From: Lonicera japonica
Taxonomy: Eukaryota > Streptophyta > Magnoliopsida > Dipsacales > Caprifoliaceae
DNA: 64,000 bases
Assembly (NCBI GenBank): GCA_021464415.1
Contig: CM038469.1
Coordinates: 62,539,650 to 62,603,649 of the forward strand
Reading direction: 5' to 3'
Shown: positions 25,842-35,681 of the stretch, one piece after another
How the letters are laid out: every line of letters begins with the position of its first letter
Numbering within the stretch: position 1 is the stretch's first letter
Position numbers and translations under genes: made by a program
Notes under the pieces: model-generated
The model's input: only the letters and a program-made list of their open reading frames with translations
Database searches by the model: none
What the model was told of the DNA's origin: nothing

Positions 25842-28270
25842 TTCTCCCCAAGCTCTCCTTTTCTCAACCTCTCTTCGCTACAACTTGTTGAAAGAACGAT
25901 GATTCTCACTGTAACAACATATATATTATTATCCCAATATACGAGGAGGACCGATCATACGGTGCAAAACCTGCAAAAACAAGAAACAAAATAAAACAAA
26001 AGGTTCATCAAAATTAATTTCACATTTACTGGTTTAGTGTATATAATGAAGATAAGGCTCGCTTAGATAATTAGGTAGCTCACTAATGGTCGATTTTAGA
26101 CAGTGGTACCTTACAACTAGATATATTAGCCATAGAGCCTGCTAAAAATCTAACAGGCATGTATTTTTCTGTGACGTCTAACCAACGTGGAAGAAAAACG
26201 AAAAAACCGAAAGAACCCTCTCCAACGCAACCATCAGCCACCATGGTCCCTTACCCTCAGGCCTCAACCCACAGTTGTGTGTACATAAACAGTAAATCTC
26301 CTAAACTGCCACCAGCATAAAACGAAGGATTGATCACCTAAAGCATAAGCGATGACAAGGAGTGTGCCATCATCATGATATAAGGCCACAAGTGTTTTGT
26401 TGCTTCGGTTGAGTGTCAATACCTAGCAGCTAATGGCACAATTACCAAAACAAGTTCGTCACAAAATAGCCCATGCGTAGCGGCTAGTGCCACAATAACC
26501 AACACCTGCTTCAATTAAACAAACCTCCCAACCCCTCAATTGCTTGGCTCACTAGGCACTACGTTACAATTCATCAACAATGAGACATACTATAAATATT
26601 TTATTGATTCATTCTCTAACTGATATTTATCAAGCGTTAGAAGTAAGCAACAACCGAATATCTTAAATTTATCTTTGCTCTACTTGAGGTGAAATAATAA
26701 AGATTTATCTCCTGGAAGAAATCAAATGTACTATAAGGAGGTTGTGCAATTTAAATACTTCAATCTCATGGTTGACATGGAGTTTGATGGAATATTCAAA
26801 TTCATGCTGGAAAAGGTAAACAAATATCTCCAAGAAGGCAATAACTATACCAAAGTAATAAAAAGGAATACATAGTATACAATTACGCAATCAACGTATA
26901 ACATATCAGATGACATTTCCAAATAGGAAACAGACACGAGTGAACTGAAGTCTGAGCCTTCAACAATTAATCAGCAGGTTCTCAAATCTCAATATACCCC
27001 TGTTCCTGAAAATATTCACATACGACCATGAAGAACAAGGTAACAGCAAAATTTTGAAGGAAAAACACCCCAAAAAAGCTTACGGCAAACCCAAGTGGAT
27101 TCCACGAAAGAGGTGAACTTTTGAATTCAATATAAGTCGTTAATTGTTTAGGTCTTATTCTTAAGCATGGAGTTGCGAAGAGAAACAGAACAAGTAAAAA
27201 CCAATTTCTAAATGGGGTATTGCATTATCAATTAAATACCTTGGCTAGTAGTAAAGTCCAGCTTTTGCATCAATTTGCATGTATATTGAAAAGGAAAAGG
27301 TAAACAATTATCTCCAAGAAGGTAATAACTATACCAAAGTATTAAAAAGGAAGACATAAAATACAATTCCGCAATCAACATATAACATGTCAGATGACAT
27401 TTCCAAATAGGAAACAGACATTAGTAAACTGAAGTCTGAGCCTTCAACAATTAATCAACAGGTTCTCAAATCAAAATATACCCCTGTTCCTGAAAATATT
27501 CACATACGAGTATACGACCATGAAGAACAAGCTAAACAGCAAAATTTTGAAGGAAAAACGCCCCAAAAAAGCTAACGGCAAACCCAAGTGAATTCCACGA
27601 AAGAGGTGAATTTTTTAATTCAATATAAGTAGCTAATTGTTTAGATCTTATTCTTAAGCATGGAGTTGCGTAGAGAAACAGAACCAGAAAAGACCAAGTT
27701 CTAAATGGGTTAATGGGGTATTGCATTATCAAGTAAATACCTTGGCCAGTGGTAAAGTCCAGTTTTTGCATCAATTTGAACGTATATTGAAAAGGATTTT
27801 ATCACGTGATATCTTGTTAAAAGAATGATCCCAACAAACAGTCTTTAAGTTTTGGAAAATTGAGAGCACATGGATCAATAACCAAAGGTAACCAAGCAGG
27901 GCTAAACTGTTATAGCAACTTAAAGAAAGTTGAGTGCTTGAACTAAAGCATAAAAATAACAAATCTTGAACCAATAATAAATTGTACAAAAATAAAATTA
28001 GGGCACACGGAATAAGAAATCAAATTGTACAAAATTAAATGGGGAAGGAAAAGGGAGCAAACCGGGAAATGGTGGAGGAGAAAGGGTTTGAGGGACCGGA
28101 GGAGGTGGTGCGGCAACGGTTGCGAGAGGCTGCGGCAGCGGCGACGATGGTCTCGACAATAGAAAGAGCAGCAACTGGTACCCCCACTGGTTGCGTATTG
28201 ACGAGACTCCTTTTGTCAAAATTCTTCCTTTTCACACTTGGAATATATTTGGATTTTTCTAACCCATCCA
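25842..28270 (-). other. Probable 5' leader exons and intron of the CysRS gene
   Basis: An acceptor TTTTTGCAG on the minus strand ends at 25971, giving a leader of 129 bp before the start codon. A possible donor CCCG|GTTTGC lies at 28063, within a short frame at 28035-28271 that would then be a non-coding or upstream-ORF exon. The 2.1 kb between them has no other gene and includes a tandem duplication at 26810-27796. The leader model is inference. Confidence 0.4.
26810..27796. repeat. Tandem direct duplication of about 490 bp
   Basis: The block starting GAAAAGGTAAACAA at about 26810 is repeated from about 27293, with units of about 483 and 504 bp. Both copies keep motifs such as CCCCTGTTCCTGAAAATATT and TCAGATGACATTTCCAAATA in the same order. 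The copies differ by scattered substitutions and small indels. The duplication lies in the probable leader intron of CysRS and does not touch coding exons. Confidence 0.85.
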
Positions 28271-28443
28271 ATTATTTAAATGTAAACCAAAAAAAAATAG
28301 TTAAATAATTTTATTTTTGTACCCCTGCTAAGAAAGTCCTTCGAAACTTTACGGTTCGTTTGGATGAAAGGAATGAAAAGAAAGTGAAAGGAAAAGAAAA
28401 GAAAAGGAGGGATTGCATTTTTTTTTATGTATAGAATATTTAA

Positions 28444-29686
28444 GAGTAAATATCATCAATGGTCACTGAACTATTGGCAAATTCTACCAGTAGTCACTGA
28501 ACTTAATTTTGTTACACTTTGACCATTGAACTTTTAAAATGTACTACCATTGGCCACTCCGTTAAATCTCACCGTTAGTTTTTGACGGAATCAATATCAC
28601 GTGATTTTCATGTGCAATAGAAAGGGCATTTTAGTCTTTTTCCATTTTTTTTCCTTTTTTCCTTTTCTTTTCTTTCTTCTTCTTCTTCTTCTTCTTCTTC
28701 TTCTTCTTCTTCCCCTTTCTCCTTCTCAGACGGATTTCTTCTTCTTCCCCTTTCTCATTCTCAATTCAATTCAGCAAAAAAAAAAAAACAGACCTCTTGA
28801 TTTTACACACCAAATTAATTCAATTCAGCTAAAAAAAACCCCACCAACCAAAATACAGAGAATAAATTCAATTCAACAACATAACATAACAACAAAATAC
28901 ACCGATTGGAAGGAGAAGAAGAAAGGAATAACCAATTGGAAGGAGAAGAAGAAAAGATCGGAAGGAGAAGAAGAAGATGTGAACACAACTCAACCAAAAA
29001 AATTACTGAAAACTTGAGATATTTGATTTGCCATTCCCAGTCACTCAAACGAAATCGGGCGCAACTGCAAATACGGTTCTCAAAACCAAATGCAAGTGTG
29101 AACCTGATGTGAAAAAATCTCAATGGTTAAACACCCAAATGTAAAGGTGCCCAATCATAACTATGAAACTTCTACGAAAAAGCAAGTACTAAGTTGTAAA
29201 AACCGTAACATAAGAACCGATTGGAAGGAGAAGAAGAAAAGATCGGAAGAAGAAGAAAAAAGAAGAAGAAGAAGAAGAAGAAGAAAAGAAAAACAGATCG
29301 GAAGGAGAAGAAGAAGAGATCGGAAGAAGAAAAGAAAAACCGATCGAAATGAGAAGAAGAAGAAAAAAAAAAGAAGAAAAGAAGAACAGATCGGAAGGAG
29401 AAGGAGAACAGATCGGAAGAAGAAGAAAAAAGAAAAAGAAGAAGAAGAAGAAGAAAAAGAAAAATGAAAAGAAAAGGGGAAAAAGTGTAAAATGACTTAA
29501 ATGCCCTTTGTATATCATGTGACGAGTATATGTCATGATTCCCGCCAAAAACTAACGGTGAGATTTAACGGAGTGGCCAATGGTAGTACGTTTTAAAAGT
29601 TCAATGGTCAAAGTGTAACAAAATTAAGTTCAGTGACTACTGGTAGAATTTGCCAATAGTTCAGTGGCCATTGATGGTATTTACTC
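28444..29686. mobile_element. Young Mutator-like MITE with 145-190-bp inverted ends
   Basis: The 1243-bp element is bracketed by a perfect 9-bp duplication AATATTTAA (28435-28443 and 29687-29695). Its terminal inverted repeats start GAGTAAATA and stay about 97% identical over some 145 bp by eye. The interior is low-complexity: a (TTC)n tract near 28676-28712 and GAAGAAG/ATCGGAAG-rich sequence at 28905-29465. Long frames in the interior are products of this simple sequence, not genes. Near-identical ends and an intact duplication point to a recent insertion. Confidence 0.88.
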
Positions 29687-30038
29687 AATATTTAAAGAGC
29701 ATTGAATAGAAATGAAAAGAGTGGGAGAGAGTACCATTCCTCTCTATTCCCTTATCTTATTTTCTTCTAATATTGGGAGGATTAGGAAGGAAAGGAAATA
29801 TTTTTAATAACTAGAAATTAGGTAGAAGGTCTTACTACACATTGATTTTTACCAAAACTTCAATGAATAATATTTTTTTGAATGAAGAGCCTATTTTTAA
29901 TTGGTAATTAGTGTAAGAGGCCTATTTTATTTTATATTTTAAATGAAAGTATTTGAATAAATTTAAATATCATTTAATTAATAAAAACATGTTATATATT
30001 ACCTAAATTACCCCCTCTTTATGAAATTTGTACAAAAA

Positions 30039-30290
30039 ATATGAATATTGCAGTGAAATATGGACTGCAATATGAACTTTGCACTAGAAATATGGATTGC
30101 AAAGTTCACATTGCAGTAAAATATGGACTGCAATATGAACTTTGCACCAAAAATATGGACTGCAAAATTCATATTGTAGTAAAATATGGACTGCAAAGTT
30201 CATATTGCATTAAAATATGGACTGCAAAGTCCATATTGCAGTGAAATATAGACTGTAAAATTCATATTGCAATCCATATTTTAATGCATA
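30039..30290. repeat. Minisatellite with about 30-bp units in alternating orientation
   Basis: About eight units contain ATATGGACTGCAA joined either to TATGAACTTTGCA or to its inverse, such as GTTCATATTGCA. Because forward and inverted forms alternate, the array can fold into hairpins. It keeps open frames on both strands only because the unit lacks stops. Confidence 0.75.
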
Positions 30291-31157
30291 TTGGTATTTT
30301 TTAGTTTATTTTAAGGGTTGGGATGTCATTTTATAATGGAAAAAAAAACACATGTCATATTATTAATAAAATAAAAAATAGGCCCTTTATTTACAAAAAA
30401 AAAATTATTCATTGGCTTTAGTGTGAAAATCTTTCTCTAATAAGACCTTTTTTTTAATTGTCCCTTTTAATAAACAGTTTACTTTTTTAATAAATTACAT
30501 TATTTTTTTTCATTTCCTTCTTTCTATTCAAACGGAGTTATTTCCATTCCCTTCATTTCCTTCCGTAGCTATCCAAACAATAATAAAATTAAATTCATTC
30601 CATTCCATTATATTCATTTCCTTTCATTCATGGCTAATCCTTTCCTTTCTGCTCCTTCCTTTTAATCCAAACGGACTGTTAGAAAACGGCTGCAAATAAT
30701 TTGGTTATATGAAAATACCCTAAAGTTTATCTTGTGAATGGCGTATGATAAATTTTTATGAGTAAATACTACAAATGGCCATCTAATTATTATAAAAGTT
30801 TTAAATTTGTCACCGAATTAAGATTGGTTTCAACTTACCCACTCAACTATATAATTAGTTTTAAAATAGTCACTCCGTTAGATTTTGTTGTTAACATCTA
30901 ATAGATGCATGTCACGTGAGAAACACGTGCCATTCTCAAGGGTTTTTTTGTCATTCTCCCTCTTTCTCTTTCCTTTCCTTCCTTTCCCTCCAGAACTTCC
31001 ATCCAAAACATACCAAAGATGTGTATATATCATCTTTCATCCCCAAAACAGAGTAAAAATGTAAAAAGTAAAAGGAGAAAAAGAAATCTAGAAAAATGAG
31101 AAAAAATAAAAAGGAAAAGAAAGAAGACGAATCTAAAACAAACCGACGGATTAAACC

Positions 31158-31525
31158 ATGACCATCTATTGCTTCTGTGGAAGAATGGCAGAACACTACA
31201 CCTCAAGAACTCCTCAAAATTCGGGTAAAAGGTTTTTAAGATACCCAGAACAAGTAATTTGCAATATTATTAAAGTCAACCACAAATAGTATTCAATAAC
31301 CACTATACGTGTATTTTTGTGCAGATTTGATGCGAATTTTTTATATGGGAGGACATGCATCTTTGGATTATTGAAAACGGAAGGCCCAATACAGGAAAGA
31401 TCGAAAAAACAAATGTGGTTGATGATTTGTGTTTGTGTGGCGGTAATTTGGTTCCTTTTGAAGACAATTAATGAGGTAGAAGGAAATGAAAAGGCACTGT
31501 GCAAGTGTAGTGGGGTTGGAAATTG
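31158..31525 (+). pseudogene. GRF zinc-finger gene fragment carried by the MULE
   Basis: The frame starting at 31158 reads MTIYCFCGRMAEHYTSRTPQ followed by NSGKRF, matching the C-x-C-G ... TS-x-T-x2-N-x-G-R-F pattern of plant GRF fingers. After a possible short intron ending at the TTTTGTGCAG at about 31315-31324, one frame reads CEFFIWED, the end of a GRF finger. A shifted frame ends in a hydrophobic segment (MWLMICVCVAVIWFLL) resembling the C-terminal membrane segment of such proteins. At least one frameshift separates these pieces, so the gene is probably dead. It differs from the GRF gene at 1-2216. Confidence 0.6.
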
Positions 31526-32013
31526 ATTTCTCTTATGTACTATGTTTTTTTTTGGGGGGGCAGTGACGTTTTACGATGAAATACAATTATGTGTTTGTAA
31601 GTGTGCTATACTCCAATGAAATGCAATTTAGTATTATGCAATTTAATGTTATGCAAGTGTGGTGGTGTGTGAAGATTGCACATATAAGAATCTAAAACCC
31701 AACCATTAATAAGGAAGCATTTTCAACTCTCAAATCAAACTGGCATATATATATTGACATATCCCAATAAAAACAACCATACATAACCAAAAAAACAGTC
31801 CCATATGTAGTAACTAAATTTCCCCAAAAAACAGTCCCATTAATGTGTATAAAGCTAAACGCCTTGCAATCACCATTATGTACATGGCTGTGTTTGTGCA
31901 CGTGTTTATGATCCACCTTCATCCCCACTTCTTCTCACCTACCTACATACATTAAATACAAATAACCATTAACTCAAAATTATATTCATTTTGGGCCAAT
32001 TCAAAAGCAAGCA

Positions 32014-34726
32014 TCATAAAAAAAACTGGTGAATTACCTTCATTTTTGGCCTTGAAGTACCTGCCTCACTCCCACTGCCCCTGCCCATTCCTCTTGTTCT
32101 AGTATTACCACCCCTGCCAATCATTCTTGTTCTTGTATTATCACATTGTCCCTTATATGTTCTTACATTGTGGTCTGTATTCCCACACTTCCTACAACTA
32201 AGGATCACTCTATTTCTGCCTAGCTTTCCCCCAGCTTGTCTTATATGCTCATCATTTTTTGTGTTTCTTACTTTCTTTTTTCTTCCAGATTATGTTTCGA
32301 CTTCTGGTGGGACTAAATGATTCAATCGGGATTTTGGCCACATGCTCTGGCCATTGATTAGAAGTATAATTTTCTCGTAAGCCTCAAAGTACTTCTCCTT
32401 AATGAAATAAAGATGTACATATTTTGTAACTTCATCTCCTTGGCTTAATATGGCACAAACAACATGAACACATGGTAGCCCACTCAATGCTCAGACCCTA
32501 TATGCACAAGTTCTTGCCCTCAAGTTAACTACAAATTGAACATGTGAACTACTAACTTGAAACTCATCATCTCTTGAATGCCTACATGTATAATCATTTG
32601 TTAGTGTTTCAAGAGTAGCCAATTTATTTTCTATTATAGGGCAAACAACATTTGGGTGCTTCCTCATTTTGTCGCTATTCTTTTTTATCCTCACTATTAA
32701 CGTGATCCTAATAGACTAAAACATGGACATAATAAGTCTATCCCTAGCATCAGCAATAAAGTCATTAAATATTTTACAATGATTATTTATTAAAATATCA
32801 CACTTAGAGTGTGATTGGAAGTATGCTCAACTCCAATGCTGTAGAGGTGCCTCTTTCATTAGCCATTTAGCTGCTTCAGCTTTCTTTTTCCTTATAGCCT
32901 CCATGCATAATTCAAATTATTCAGGTGTACTTGATCTTGCACACTTTCAGAACATTTTTTTTATACATTCCCACTCTGTTTCTTTCTGAAGTTATTATGA
33001 TAATGCCTAACACAGAATCTTGTCTTAGAATTTGGGACCACTTCTTTTAGAGCTAGTTTTAAACCCTATATAATGTGTATAAAAAGATGTGTATTAACTA
33101 CATAAACTGTGTATAAACTATATAAACTGTGTAAAAACTGAGAAATAAATAAGCATAAATAGAGCAGTGAATAATGGTTACAAACTGTGCATAAACAGAG
33201 CAATGAAGTTGTACCTTTTGTTAATTACTCATGAAAGTAAACATGTGCTGATTATTCTCATAAATTCCAATGTCCTAACATACCAATTTCATAAACCACA
33301 CTTATGAGCTCTTTATTTCTTTCTCAACAACGACATACGCAAATGGGTACATGTCATTGTTAGCATCAATGCCCACTGCACTCAATAACTGACCTGGGTG
33401 TACAACCATTTGTTGTACACTCCAATAAAGGGTGTACAACCCTTTATAAAGCCTTTATTTAAAGGACCTAAACAACAACACATTTTTTTAAATCTATAAA
33501 CCCCTCCAGCCTCTTCATCCTTGTGCACCCCCAGTGTTGAATTATGCATTACTCTATGTACCTCTACACAGTAACTCCATATCCAACTGTACTGATCTCT
33601 ATGAGTACTTTCAATTAACTCTTAAGCCTTACTCTTTGTTTTGAAAAATTATCTTTTTGAAATTACTATTTTATGTTCCTTCTTAACAATCTCCATCAAT
33701 GATTGCCATGACATATTTGGATTCGAAACAAATAATGCCTGATATGTGTATGCCATCCAATCTACAGTTATACTCTTGTTCTTGGTAGCATGTCTACAGT
33801 GAGTGTGTTTATGGTTGAAGGACTTCACTTGTAAATTGGTAGACAACTTGCTTTCCTTGGAAGTATAAATCATCCACTTACATGGTGCTCGGCACTTTGC
33901 TCTCACCCTCCACTTTTTATTTGTTGACAATGATAGATTCTTTCTATGAATAATGGAATATTGCCTCAATGCTGGTTTAAACTATGCAAATGTGCTAAAT
34001 AGTTGGCACAATTCAAATTGTGGGTTGTCTGTTTCTTTGTCTTCTTTGAACTTTGGAAATCTTGGTTTCTTCCTCCAACTTCTATCATCATTCTCCACTT
34101 CTCCATCTCATGAGTCCAAGCTCATTAACTCATCAGAATCATCTAACTCAGGTTCATCTTCTCTTTCATATTCTTCCTCTACAAGTTATTCCTATTCACC
34201 TTATTCATCTTCATCATCATCACTGATATTAACATACTGATCTTTATAATATTCCTCTAGGTACTCTGAAGATAATGGTTATACCTCCTCTACGAATTGG
34301 TTATGAGTACAGTACACATCAATAACTCTATAAGCAGGAACCCATTTTGTCATTAAAATGATGTCCCTATCTGTTGATAATTTAGTTAATTAATCCAATA
34401 TGTAGAGGTTGTGTTGGATTTCTATACCAAAATCTAGTAACATGGGGAGCCCTTACTTCTTTAGCCATTTCAATAATTTCATGTATTGAGAGAAAATCGG
34501 GGTCAGTCTTGTCAGCAAAATTAACAGTACCCCCCGTGTAAATCAAAAAATTAGTACCCTTCTCGTAATCAAACTGTCCACTGTGGTGTATTGTCATTGT
34601 GAACAATGGCGAGTCTTTTGCTGAAAATTTAAACAATATCATCACATAAGGTTTTGTACTCACAAGACAGAGCATATTAAAAAAAATCTTGGTAGAATAT
34701 CTCCAAAAAACAGAATATGGTGGCAA
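32014..34726 (-). pseudogene. Decayed MURA-type transposase
   Basis: Pieces in the correct order on the minus strand identify a MULE transposase. They are an N-terminal PB1-like region (34726-34382, with MTIHHSGQFDYEKG), a FAR1/MuDR-type DNA-binding region (33969-33649, with CRAPCKWMIYTS) and a catalytic segment near 33410-33290 reading LLSAVGIDANNDMYPFAYVV and followed by an in-frame stop. A SWIM zinc finger (32487-32290, GLPCVHVVC) and a C-terminal CCHC knuckle (32208-32014, CRKCGNTDHNVRTYKG, with one ligand apparently lost) follow. Stops and frameshifts between the pieces mean no full-length protein can be made. Confidence 0.88.
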
Positions 34727-35681
34727 AGTCCATTCATATTAACCAACAAATAACATGAAACCATAACATTCAAACCCTAAAAAATGAATGCAACTATCAA
34801 ATAAATAACAAAAAAATCTTGCAATTAACTTATAATACATGTCTTCCACATAAATGCGCGGATCATTATACACCCTCAGTGACCAATCCATCGATATTAA
34901 TGATCGCCGTCCCTCTTTCTCTTTATCTTCAGTTGATCGTCGTCCTACACATACTCTCTCTCTGAGTTACAGTTATTGTGTGGTGTGTGATAGGTCTTTC
35001 ACTAGGGGTCTTAGACGTGCTTTTATGGTGGGAGAATGAGGGAGACTGACAAAAAAGCCCTTGAGAATGGCATGTGTTTCTCATGTGACATGCATCTATT
35101 ATATGTTAACAGCAAAAACTAACGGATTAACCATTTTAAAACTAATTATATAGTTGAGTGGGTAAGTTGGAACCAATTTTAGTTCGGTGACCAATTTAAA
35201 ACTTTTATAATAATTGGATGGCCACTTGTGGTATTTACTCAATTTCTATCAATATTTAACGAATTTTTTAGGGTGCTAGTAAAAGCACCTTTTTAAAAAA
35301 TATTTTTCACACTTATTTTTCAGGCACTCACACATAAAGTTGAATTTTACAAAAGCATCTTTAATGATTAAAGCATTCTAGTATAAATATGTCTACAAAA
35401 AATTTACTTTTGTCATAAAAGTTTACAATCACAAAAAGATTGTTACTACAAGTTATACAAATGCAATTTTTTTTATCTCAATTATAGAATTAAAATCGTG
35501 TCACTGAGACAACCATAAGTTCAATATTTTCATGGTAATTAACTACTGGGAAAATTGCATGCTGAAAAATAATATGATAGTTTTTGTATAGAACATATTT
35601 TTTGCTCAAGGAATTTAATTTAAGAAATGATACAACTTCATATCCATTTATTTCAGTATTATTTTAATAAACTTATAGAAT

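Larger units (their letters stand above)
28352..30678. mobile_element. PIF/Harbinger-like element interrupted by a Mutator-like MITE
   Basis: The outer ends are inverted: CGGTTCGTTTGGATGAAAGG at the left and CAGTCCGTTTGGATTAAAAG after reverse complement at the right. The element is flanked by TTA at 28349-28351 and 30679-30681, which fits PIF/Harbinger. Subtracting the nested insertion (28444-29686 plus one 9-bp duplication) leaves about 1.07 kb of non-coding original sequence. It includes the minisatellite at about 30039-30290. Confidence 0.65.
30760..35240. mobile_element. Mutator-like element (MULE), 4.5 kb, decayed, carrying a GRF-finger gene
   Basis: Inverted ends of about 210 bp (30760-30970 and 35030-35240) start GAGTAAATAC and are about 90% identical by eye. 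The flanking 9-mers AATTTTTAT (30751-30759) and AATTTCTAT (35241-35249) differ at one base. The minus strand carries a broken MURA-type transposase (32014-34726). The plus strand near the left end carries a GRF zinc-finger remnant (31158-31525). The first nine bases of the ends match the MITE at 28444-29686, so the two belong to related Mutator-like families. Confidence 0.88.

Noticed and set aside
28905..29465. Repeated AGATCGGAAG strings resembling a sequencing adapter
   Set aside because: They are followed by GAGAAG or AAGAAG rather than the adapter continuation and form part of a GAAG-rich interior of a well-delimited transposon.
28601..29548. Long Lys/Glu/Arg-rich and Phe/Leu/Ser-rich open frames on both strands
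   Set aside because: They arise from (GAA)n/(TTC)n simple sequence inside the MITE and show no domain.
30039..30290. Regularly spaced repeats that might suggest a CRISPR array
   Set aside because: The spacers are themselves repeats and the context is a plant transposon; a minisatellite explains it.
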